Shown here: piece by piece, positions 46,768-54,167 of the stretch | Layout of the letters: every line of letters begins with the position of its first letter | Numbering within the stretch: position 1 is the stretch's first letter | Origin: Flavihumibacter sp. ZG627 | Lineage (GTDB): Bacteria; Bacteroidota; Bacteroidia; Chitinophagales; Chitinophagaceae | Assembly (NCBI RefSeq): GCF_000814325.1 | Contig: NZ_JPHF01000001.1 | Coordinates: forward strand, 1-64,000 | Length of the DNA stretch: 64,000 nt | Reading direction: 5' to 3' | Made by a program: the position numbers and the translations under genes | The notes under the pieces: generated by a model | What the model was told of the DNA's origin: nothing | The model's database searches: none | The model's input: the letters and a program-made list of their open reading frames with translations, nothing else

Positions 46768-48174
46768 ATGAAGATTCGTCAGCTTTTGCCCGCAGTAGCA
46801 TTCAGAACGACACCAAGAAAAACTTTCATTAGACCAGCATTACTGATAATCACCGTATGCCTGTTTCAGTCGGCTGATCTTAGCGCACAAAAAAAGAAGA
46901 CTCCCAAAGCGCCTGTTAAAGCTCCCATGGAACAGGGAGTGCTCACAGATTCTGCACTTCTTGACCTTGTACAAAAACAAACCTTTCGCTATTTCTGGGA
47001 TTTTGCCCACCCTGTATCTGGCCTTTCAAGAGAACGTAGTAATGTGGCCTATAATTATGGTCCAGAGGTAGTGACTACAGGAGGTACCGGTTTCGGTATC
47101 ATGGCGGTGATCGTTGCAACCGAAAGAAAATGGATATCCCGTGATACTGCTGCAAGGTTCCTGCTGAAGATGGTTAACTTCCTGCATAAGGCAGATGCAT
47201 ATCATGGAGTGTTCCCCCATTGGCTGAATGGTGCAACAGGTAAGACCATCCCCTTCAGTAGAAAAGATGATGGAGCCGACCTTGTGGAAACATCGTATCT
47301 CTTACAGGGCTTGCTTACTGCAAGACAATACTTCAATGGCGATGATAAAACAGAAAGAGAACTACGTAACAGGATCGGCTGGATCTGGAATGATGTTGAA
47401 TGGGATTGGTTCACAAGAGGGGGACAGGAAGTTTTGTACTGGCACTGGAGTCCTAATAACGGCTGGGCCATGAATTTCCCCGTGCGCGGATTCAATGAAT
47501 GCCTTATCATGTATGTACTTGCGGCATCAGGTGAACGCTATCCGGTATCTCCCAATGTTTATCACCGTGGATGGGCACAGAGCAATTTTTTTAATAACGG
47601 CAAAGAGTTTTATGGTATTAAACTGCCGCTGGGTTTTGATTATGGCGGACCCTTGTTTTTCTCCCATTATTCATTTGTTGGCCTTGACCCCCGCGGCCTG
47701 AAAGACCGCTATGCCGATTACTGGGAGCAGAACCGCAATCATACCCTCATTAACCGCGAACACAGTATTCGTAATCCAAATAATTTCAAGGGCTATTCTG
47801 CCAGCAACTGGGGACTAACGGCAAGTGATACCTATTCAGGTTATGATGCCCATTCGCCCACCAATGATAATGGTACAATTACACCAACTGCAGCCCTATC
47901 TGCCTTTCCTTATACGCCCGAGTATTCTATGCAGGCCCTCCGGCATTTCTATTATAATCTTGGTGATAAGATCTGGAGTGAATATGGCTTCGTGGATGCT
48001 TTCAATGAAACACAGAACTGGTACGCAAAGAGCCATCTGGCCATTGACCAGGGGCCGATAATTTTAATGATAGAAAACTATCGTTCGGGGTTACTCTGGA
48101 ACCTTTTTATGAGTGCCCCTGAAATTCAGAAGGGATTGAAGAAACTGGGATTTGAGAGTCCGCATTTGAAGTAA
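46768..48174 (+). CDS. GH144-like beta-glucanase, single domain
   Basis: A 468-residue exported paralogue of the preceding gene without the Ig-like domain; its signal segment is ALLIITVCLFQSADLSAQ. Matching blocks: QKQTFRYFWDFAHPVSGLSRER, GGTGFGIMAVIVATERKW, GADLVETSYLLQGLLTARQYF, VLYWHWSPNNGWAMN, FPVRGFNECLIMYVLAASG. Pairing of two GH144-type enzymes suggests division of labour between endo-acting and shorter-chain or exo-type action on beta-1,2-glucan, as seen in other Bacteroidota sets. Starts 15 bp after copy A, in the same operon. Confidence 0.88.
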   Translation: MKIRQLLPAVAFRTTPRKTFIRPALLIITVCLFQSADLSAQKKKTPKAPVKAPMEQGVLTDSALLDLVQKQTFRYFWDFAHPVSGLSRERSNVAYNYGPEVVTTGGTGFGIMAVIVATERKWISRDTAARFLLKMVNFLHKADAYHGVFPHWLNGATGKTIPFSRKDDGADLVETSYLLQGLLTARQYFNGDDKTERELRNRIGWIWNDVEWDWFTRGGQEVLYWHWSPNNGWAMNFPVRGFNECLIMYVLAASGERYPVSPNVYHRGWAQSNFFNNGKEFYGIKLPLGFDYGGPLFFSHYSFVGLDPRGLKDRYADYWEQNRNHTLINREHSIRNPNNFKGYSASNWGLTASDTYSGYDAHSPTNDNGTITPTAALSAFPYTPEYSMQALRHFYYNLGDKIWSEYGFVDAFNETQNWYAKSHLAIDQGPIILMIENYRSGLLWNLFMSAPEIQKGLKKLGFESPHLK

Positions 48175-48203
48175 TCAAATTATTCATTTATAACAATTTT
48201 ATC

Positions 48204-49379
48204 ATGACCCGCCAGCATTTTATAGTTAATGCCACGCTTGCCGGTATCGGTGCCATGGTATCGTCATTAGAAGCACTGGCTATTTCAGAATCAAAGAGAA
48301 TAAGGGTGGCTATAATCGGATGCGGTTCTGTTTCAACCCAATATCTTCCTCACTTAACTGCTTCCCCACAAGTAGAGGTAGTTAGTGTTTGCGATATCAT
48401 TTACCAGCGAGCCGTCAATCGCGCAGCAGAATATAAAATTGCTAATCACTATGATCATATTGATAAGCAATTGGCTGGCGCTCCATTTGAACTCCTGGTG
48501 AATCTCACAGATATGCAGGAACATGGCCGGCTTAATAAGATCGCCCTCTCCAAAGGCAAACATGTGTGGAGCGAAAAACCCATGGCTAATACCTACAAGG
48601 AGGGTCGCGAATTACTAGACCTTGCACTACAAAAAAAACTGAGATTCTGGGGTGCTCCGGCAGTAGTTAATAGTCCGCAGTTTGCATTTATGTCCAAAGC
48701 CATCCAGGATGGTAAACTTGGGAAAATTTCAAGTGCACATGCACATTATGGTCATGAAGGTCCGGGATGGTCAGCATTTTTCTATGAAAAAGGCGGTGGA
48801 AGCCTGCCCGACCTGGGTGTTTATAACATCGCTACATTAACTGGTTTGCTGGGCCCCGCAAAGTCATTAATAGCAATGACTAACATTATAACCCCCGAGC
48901 GTAAGGTCGATAACAAGGGTCTGATTAAAGTGGAAGCGGAAGACAATGCCATGATCATAATGGAGCATGCAGGCGGTACATTATCACATATACAATGTGG
49001 GTTCAATTATTTCGATCCTTATGGACATGGTGGAAAGGGTCAGGAAAAACCTTCCATCAGCATCTGGGGAACAAAGGGAAATATGTCATTAGTTGGATAT
49101 GACTGGGCGCCGGCAGGTGTTGATATGGCCACGCATGATGAACCCGCTACCAAAAGACATCTTCCCGATCCGGGAAAATACAAGTGGCAGGAAGGGGCAA
49201 CAGTAGTGGCAGATGCTTTGCTTAATAATAAGGAGCTTCTTATAAATCCTGAACATGCCCTGCATGTGCTCGACATCATGGAAGCAGCCAGGGCCTCCTC
49301 TACCACGGGACAAAAGATCAGCCTTCATTCCACTTTTCACTGGCCCATATTTGGGAAGTCAATAGTCAATAGGGAATAG
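48204..49379 (+). CDS. Gfo/Idh/MocA-family oxidoreductase with signal-like leader
   Basis: A 391-residue NAD(P)-binding oxidoreductase. The leader (MTRQHFIVNATLAGIGAMVSS) resembles a Tat- or Sec-like signal but lacks a full twin-arginine motif, so export is uncertain. The Rossmann loop is VAIIGCGSVSTQYLPHL. The signature EKP is in VWSEKPMANTYKEG and the active-site aspartate region is LPDLGVYNIATLTG. Enzymes of this family that sit beside GMC and DUF1080 genes act on sugar 3-hydroxyl groups or 3-keto sugars. That link is inference here. A heptamer array follows at 49394 and GMC starts at 49466. Confidence 0.87.
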   Translation: MTRQHFIVNATLAGIGAMVSSLEALAISESKRIRVAIIGCGSVSTQYLPHLTASPQVEVVSVCDIIYQRAVNRAAEYKIANHYDHIDKQLAGAPFELLVNLTDMQEHGRLNKIALSKGKHVWSEKPMANTYKEGRELLDLALQKKLRFWGAPAVVNSPQFAFMSKAIQDGKLGKISSAHAHYGHEGPGWSAFFYEKGGGSLPDLGVYNIATLTGLLGPAKSLIAMTNIITPERKVDNKGLIKVEAEDNAMIIMEHAGGTLSHIQCGFNYFDPYGHGGKGQEKPSISIWGTKGNMSLVGYDWAPAGVDMATHDEPATKRHLPDPGKYKWQEGATVVADALLNNKELLINPEHALHVLDIMEAARASSTTGQKISLHSTFHWPIFGKSIVNRE

Positions 49380-49393
49380 AAATACATTTTCCT

Positions 49394-49463
49394 TTAATTC
49401 TTACCTCTTAAATCTTAATTCTTACCTCTTAAATCTTACTTCTTACCTCTTAAATCTTACCTT
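49394..49463. repeat. Heptamer array 1 (ten 7-bp units)
   Basis: Ten contiguous TTANNTC units: TTAATTC, TTACCTC, TTAAATC, repeated in this order three times (third time with TTACTTC first), then TTACCTT. The three-heptamer group makes a 21-bp higher-order unit, exactly repeated once (49394-49414 and 49415-49435). The GMC start codon follows two bases after it. Related arrays lie at 57436 and 58119. Confidence 0.92.
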
Positions 49464-49465
49464 CT

Positions 49466-51148
49466 ATGGTTTCTTACGATGCAATAGTTATTGGAAGCGG
49501 CATCAGCGGTGGCTGGGCGGCAAAAGAACTTTGCGAGAAAGGCTTGAAGACGCTGGTATTAGAGCGCGGACGGAATATTGAGCATATAAAAGACTACCCG
49601 GGCTATGACCGCCATCCCTGGCAATTGCCTCATAGAGGAAGACTGCCACAATCGATACTTAAAGAAAACCCGCTGATTACAAAGGCAGCGGGCTATTCCG
49701 AAGACACGGAGCATTTCTTTATCCGTGACCAGGATCATCCCTATATTCAGGAGAAACCATTCGACTGGATCCGTGGATACCAGGTTGGTGGCAAATCACT
49801 CACCTGGGGCAGGAGCTGTCAGAGATGGAGCGACTATGATTTCAACGCACCAAAAAAATTTGGCTTTGGTATTGACTGGCCCATTCGATATGAGGATATC
49901 GCTCCATGGTATAGCCACACCGAAAAATTTGTGGGCATATGTGGTAACAAAGATGGGGTGCCCTCCATGCCCGACGGAGAGTTTCTCCCTCCCTATGAGT
50001 TAAACTGCGTTGAACAACATTTCAAGGAAGTGTTGTGGAAAGAGTACAATAGATATTATGTTTCAGGGCGATGGGCACACCTGTCACAACCTACTGAGGA
50101 ACATCTGCAACAGGGTAGGGGCCAATGCCTGAATCGTAACCTCTGTATGCGTGGTTGCCCATTTGGGGGCTATTTCAGTTCGGTTACATCCACGCTTCCC
50201 TGGGCAAAGAAAACCGGTAATCTAACCCTGCGACCTCATTCGGTAGTGCATTCTATAATATATGATAAGGATAAGAAAAAAGCCACTGGTGTGCGGGTGA
50301 TCGATGCCGTTAGCAAAGAGGTTATTGATTATTCCGCCAGACTAATATTTGTAAATGCATCGGCACTCAATTCTAACCTGATACTGCTGAACTCAAAATC
50401 AGAGCGTTTCCCGGATGGTCTGGGAAATGATAGTGGTGTTCTCGGGAAATATATCGGCTTCCATAATTACAGGGGTTATATGAATGGTGCTGTCAAGGGA
50501 TTTACTGACAAATACTATACACCTGGTAGGCCAGTTGAGTGCGTGATCCCTAATTTCAGAAATCTGGATCGCCAGGATACCGATTTCATTGGCGGCTACA
50601 CTATCTTTAGTGGAGCTTACCGCGAACGATTTAATTCCGACGCCCACCCGGGGCTCATTGGTGCTTCCCTGAAAGAAGCAATCACTGAGCCAGGCGGCTG
50701 GAGGGTATATATGTACATGCAGGGCGAAACCATCCCAAAAGAAGCAAACCGTGTTTACCTGAGTGCCGATAAGAAAGATCAGTGGGGAATTCCCCTTCTG
50801 GTGACAGATGTTGGGTATGATGACAATGACGAAAAGATGGTGAATGATTTCCTTACCCAGGGAAAAGACATGATGGAGAAAGCTGGTGCCTATGATGTTT
50901 TTGTCAATGACTCGAAGCAGCCTCCTGGTCTTGATATTCATGAAATGGGAGGTATACGTATGGGGCATGATCCTAAAACTTCCATGCTTAATGCTTTCAA
51001 CCAGGTACATGCATGCCCCAATGTATTTGTAACAGATGGCGCCTGCATGACAAGCACTGGCAACCAGAGTCCGTCAATTCTTTATATGGCCTTCGCTGCA
51101 AGAGCTGCAAACCATGCAGTTGAAGAAATGAAAAGGGGAAACCTGTAA
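49466..51148 (+). CDS. GMC-family FAD oxidoreductase
   Basis: A 560-residue flavoprotein of the glucose-methanol-choline family. FAD-binding motif VIGSGISGGWAAKELCEKG near residue 8, ERGRN after it, and a C-terminal GMC domain with H492 in LDIHEMGGIRMG and N533 in STGNQSPSI as probable active-site pair. There is no signal peptide. The closest functional type expected is sugar or glucoside 3-dehydrogenase, whose known forms need a separate small subunit; none is encoded here, and a DoxX-type membrane protein follows 9 bp downstream instead. Function inferred from family and neighbours (Gfo/Idh/MocA, DUF1080). Confidence 0.88.
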   Translation: MVSYDAIVIGSGISGGWAAKELCEKGLKTLVLERGRNIEHIKDYPGYDRHPWQLPHRGRLPQSILKENPLITKAAGYSEDTEHFFIRDQDHPYIQEKPFDWIRGYQVGGKSLTWGRSCQRWSDYDFNAPKKFGFGIDWPIRYEDIAPWYSHTEKFVGICGNKDGVPSMPDGEFLPPYELNCVEQHFKEVLWKEYNRYYVSGRWAHLSQPTEEHLQQGRGQCLNRNLCMRGCPFGGYFSSVTSTLPWAKKTGNLTLRPHSVVHSIIYDKDKKKATGVRVIDAVSKEVIDYSARLIFVNASALNSNLILLNSKSERFPDGLGNDSGVLGKYIGFHNYRGYMNGAVKGFTDKYYTPGRPVECVIPNFRNLDRQDTDFIGGYTIFSGAYRERFNSDAHPGLIGASLKEAITEPGGWRVYMYMQGETIPKEANRVYLSADKKDQWGIPLLVTDVGYDDNDEKMVNDFLTQGKDMMEKAGAYDVFVNDSKQPPGLDIHEMGGIRMGHDPKTSMLNAFNQVHACPNVFVTDGACMTSTGNQSPSILYMAFAARAANHAVEEMKRGNL

Positions 51149-51157
51149 ATCTAAAAA

Positions 51158-51592
51158 ATGAAACAATTTTTCTCACCTTCTAATACAATCTGGTACCATC
51201 AGGGCATTGCATTGGTAAGGGTCATCGTAGGTTTCTTCATGGCTTACCACGGTTGGGAAATTTTCAATGAGAAACAAATGAGCGATTACGCAAAATGGCT
51301 CTCTGAACTCCATTTCCCCCAGCCATTGATAATGGCCTATTTAGGAAAAGGAGCTGAATTGATTTCAGGTATTCTGATAATGGTTGGTCTGTTCACCAGG
51401 CTCGCGGTCATTCCAATGATTGCTACAATGCTGGTGATCGCTTTTGGTATGGGAAAAGGAAAGGTGCACTACGAAGACCAGCACCCCTTTATGTTTGTAT
51501 TGATCGGCGCCCTTTTCTTTTTTATTGGTCCGGGTAGGTGGAGCCTCGACCAGGCGCTGTTCGGGAAGAATGATATCCATTCACCTAAATAA
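51158..51592 (+). CDS. DoxX-family membrane protein
   Basis: A 144-residue membrane protein with four predicted transmembrane helices (GIALVRVIVGFFMAYHGW, LIMAYLGKGAELISGILIMVGLF, VIPMIATMLVIAFGMG, PFMFVLIGALFFFIGPG), the DoxX/DUF417-like pattern. The family includes quinol-linked subunits, so it may pass electrons from the GMC flavoprotein (gap 9 bp) to the quinone pool. This pairing is inferred from spacing only. GH43-like gene follows after 6 bp. Confidence 0.85.
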   Translation: MKQFFSPSNTIWYHQGIALVRVIVGFFMAYHGWEIFNEKQMSDYAKWLSELHFPQPLIMAYLGKGAELISGILIMVGLFTRLAVIPMIATMLVIAFGMGKGKVHYEDQHPFMFVLIGALFFFIGPGRWSLDQALFGKNDIHSPK

Positions 51593-51598
51593 AAACTA

Positions 51599-53350
51599 AT
51601 GAAAATATTCCAACAATATATTGCGATGATCCTGGTGTGGGTACTTTTTATTTGCCCCACAACCTACGCACAGCAGAAAACTTATTGTAATCCAATAAAT
51701 ATCGATTATGGTTATACACCCATCCCTAATTTTTCTGAATGGGGAAGACATCGTGCCACAGCCGACCCAGTAATTGTTACCTATAAAGGAGATTATTATT
51801 TATTCTCCACCAACCAATGGGGCTACTGGTGGAGCAGTGATATGCTGAACTGGAACTTTGTATCACGTTTATTTCTTAAACCCTGGCATAAGGTCTATGA
51901 TGAACTTTGCGCTCCCGCGGTTACTGTAATTGGCGATACCATTCTTGTTTTTGGTTCCACTTACAGCAGTAATTTTCCCTTGTGGATGAGTACCAATCCA
52001 AAAGGAAATGAATGGAAAGAAGCACTTGATTCACTGGAGATCGGTGGATGGGATCCTGCCTTTTTTCTTGATGATGATGGGCGCTTCTACATGTACAATG
52101 GAAGCAGTAACCGTTATCCCTTATATGGAGTGGAGATGGATCGAAAAACCTTCAAACCCATTGGCACCCGAAAGGAAATGTACCTGCTGGAGCAGTGGCG
52201 ATATGGCTGGCAACGCTTCGGTGAGTATATGGACAATACCTTCCTTGATCCATTTATTGAAGGAGCCTGGGTTACCAAGCACAATGGAAAATATTATTTC
52301 CAATACGGCGCACCCGGAACTGAAATGAGCGGGTATGCAGATGGCGTGGTAGTGGGCGATTCACCCCTGGGACCATTCACCCCTCAATCGGATCCCTTCA
52401 GTTTTAAACCCGGAGGTTTCGCAAGAGGTGCCGGTCATGGGGCAACCTACCAGGATAAGTGGAACAACTATTGGCATGTATCTACTATGGGTATCAGCGT
52501 GAAGAATACTTTTGAAAGAAGAAATGGGATCTGGCCTGCTGGTTTCGATAAAGAAGGGGTGATGTACTGCAACACAGTCTTCGGCGATTATCCTCACTAC
52601 CTTCCCCAAGGGGAAGCCGATCACCTTAAATCAAGATTCACCGGATGGATGTTACTCAACTATAAAAAACCGGTAACGGTTTCGTCTACACTGGGGAGTT
52701 ATGCTCCTAACAATGCAGTTGATGAAAGCATTAAAACATATTGGAGCGCAGCCACAGGTAATAAGGGGGAATGGATACAATCAGACCTCGGAGCGCCTTC
52801 CACCGTTAACGGTATCCAGATTAACTATGCCGACCAGGATGCGGCCTTCCTCGGAAAGCAAACCAATATATTCCACCAGTATAAACTCTATTCGTCTACG
52901 GATGGAAAGAAATGGAAGCTCCTGGTAGATAAAAGCAACAACAAAAGAGATATTCCCCATGAGTATGTTGAGTTGGAAGTGCCGGTTACAGCCAGATATA
53001 TAAGGGTCGAAAATATACATATGCCCACTGGCAAATTTGCCATCTCCGGTCTTCGTGTATTTGGAAAAGGAATGGGTGAGAAGCCGGAACCTGTTAAAGA
53101 ATTCGTGGTATTAAGAACGGAAAAAGACAAACGTAGCGCTTATATCAAGTGGCGACCTGTGGATAATGCATATGCCTACAATATATTTTATGGCACCGCA
53201 CCTGATAAACTGTATAACTGTATCATGGTGCATGATGCAAATGAATATTATTTTAAAGGAATGGACAGCCAGAAAACGTATTACTACACCATTGAAGCAG
53301 TTAGTGAAAATGGAATATCAGAGCGCTTTTCTCTCCTGAAATCGGAATAA
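51599..53350 (+). CDS. GH43-like glycosidase with discoidin and FN3-like domains
   Basis: A 583-residue exported protein. Signal peptide (VWVLFICPTTYAQ), then a five-bladed propeller (about 40-330) with family 43-like beginnings: RHRATADPVIVTYKGDYYLFSTNQ, GGWDPAFFLDDDGRFYMYNGSS and FIEGAWVTKHNGKYYF (acid candidates in DP, WDP and EGAW). A discoidin domain (about 350-490, WSAATGNKGEWIQSDLG) and an FN3-like end (about 500-583) follow. Exo-acting glycosidase on oligosaccharides is likely; specificity unknown. The discoidin domain may hold it on the glycan. Confidence 0.85.
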   Translation: MKIFQQYIAMILVWVLFICPTTYAQQKTYCNPINIDYGYTPIPNFSEWGRHRATADPVIVTYKGDYYLFSTNQWGYWWSSDMLNWNFVSRLFLKPWHKVYDELCAPAVTVIGDTILVFGSTYSSNFPLWMSTNPKGNEWKEALDSLEIGGWDPAFFLDDDGRFYMYNGSSNRYPLYGVEMDRKTFKPIGTRKEMYLLEQWRYGWQRFGEYMDNTFLDPFIEGAWVTKHNGKYYFQYGAPGTEMSGYADGVVVGDSPLGPFTPQSDPFSFKPGGFARGAGHGATYQDKWNNYWHVSTMGISVKNTFERRNGIWPAGFDKEGVMYCNTVFGDYPHYLPQGEADHLKSRFTGWMLLNYKKPVTVSSTLGSYAPNNAVDESIKTYWSAATGNKGEWIQSDLGAPSTVNGIQINYADQDAAFLGKQTNIFHQYKLYSSTDGKKWKLLVDKSNNKRDIPHEYVELEVPVTARYIRVENIHMPTGKFAISGLRVFGKGMGEKPEPVKEFVVLRTEKDKRSAYIKWRPVDNAYAYNIFYGTAPDKLYNCIMVHDANEYYFKGMDSQKTYYYTIEAVSENGISERFSLLKSE

Positions 53351-53378
53351 GTTTTGTAGTAACAAAAATGATCAGCAT

Positions 53379-54104
53379 ATGAATCATCCTATACCAAAAA
53401 TGAATTTTGCCGGCATTCATCGGCTCCTGCAGCGGGTACTATTGACCGTATTTTCCCTAATAACATTTACCAGTTATTCGCAACAGCCTTCCACCATTCA
53501 CCGGCCACTGCCTCCATTTTATGATGATGTCATGGCATTTGTTAAGCAGGATAGTTTGGAAAAGCCATCCCTCAATAAGATACTCTTTATTGGCAGCTCT
53601 TCTTTTACGATGTGGAAAGATGTGGCGGATTATTTTCCCGGTTACACTATCATCAATCGTGGTTTTGGAGGCTCCTCGCTGCCCGACCTGATGCGATACC
53701 AGGAACTGATTGTTTACCCTTATGAGCCCAAACAGATCCTTATCTATTGTGGTGAGAATGACCTGGCAGCCAGCGATACAGTAAGTGCTGATATGGTTTA
53801 TAACAGGTTCCTTCAACTCTTCGCCGACCTCAGGAACCGTTTCCCCAATGTCAATATCAGTTTTGTTTCAATGAAGCCGAGTCCCAGCCGCATGCATATG
53901 CAGCAAAGACTTATAGCCGCCAATAAATCTATCCGCGATTTCCTCGCAACTAAGAAAAATACGGCATACATTGATGTATATACGCCAATGCTGGGTGCTG
54001 ATGGTCAACCCCTTCCTGATATTTTTCTGGGAGACAAGCTTCACATGAATGCTAAAGGCTATGCCATCTGGCAAAAACAGATTAAACCCTACCTTATGAA
54101 GTAA
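53379..54104 (+). CDS. SGNH/GDSL-family hydrolase
   Basis: A 241-residue exported esterase-like protein. The leader is basic and hydrophobic (LLQRVLLTVFSLITFTSYSQ); an in-frame ATG at 53400 would give the same mature protein. Blocks of the SGNH fold: ILFIGSSSFTMWKD (block I, nucleophilic serine), NRGFGGSSLPDL (block II glycine), YCGENDLA (block III asparagine), and DKLHMNAKGYAIW (block V, Asp-x-x-His). Such enzymes remove acetyl or other acyl groups from glycans, fitting a deacylation step in this locus. The substrate is not known. Confidence 0.88.
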   Translation: MNHPIPKMNFAGIHRLLQRVLLTVFSLITFTSYSQQPSTIHRPLPPFYDDVMAFVKQDSLEKPSLNKILFIGSSSFTMWKDVADYFPGYTIINRGFGGSSLPDLMRYQELIVYPYEPKQILIYCGENDLAASDTVSADMVYNRFLQLFADLRNRFPNVNISFVSMKPSPSRMHMQQRLIAANKSIRDFLATKKNTAYIDVYTPMLGADGQPLPDIFLGDKLHMNAKGYAIWQKQIKPYLMK

Positions 54105-54167
54105 ATATCAGGATCAGCCGCAAAAGCAACGAGCGAACAACTTTCCACAAACGAAAAACAACGAAAG

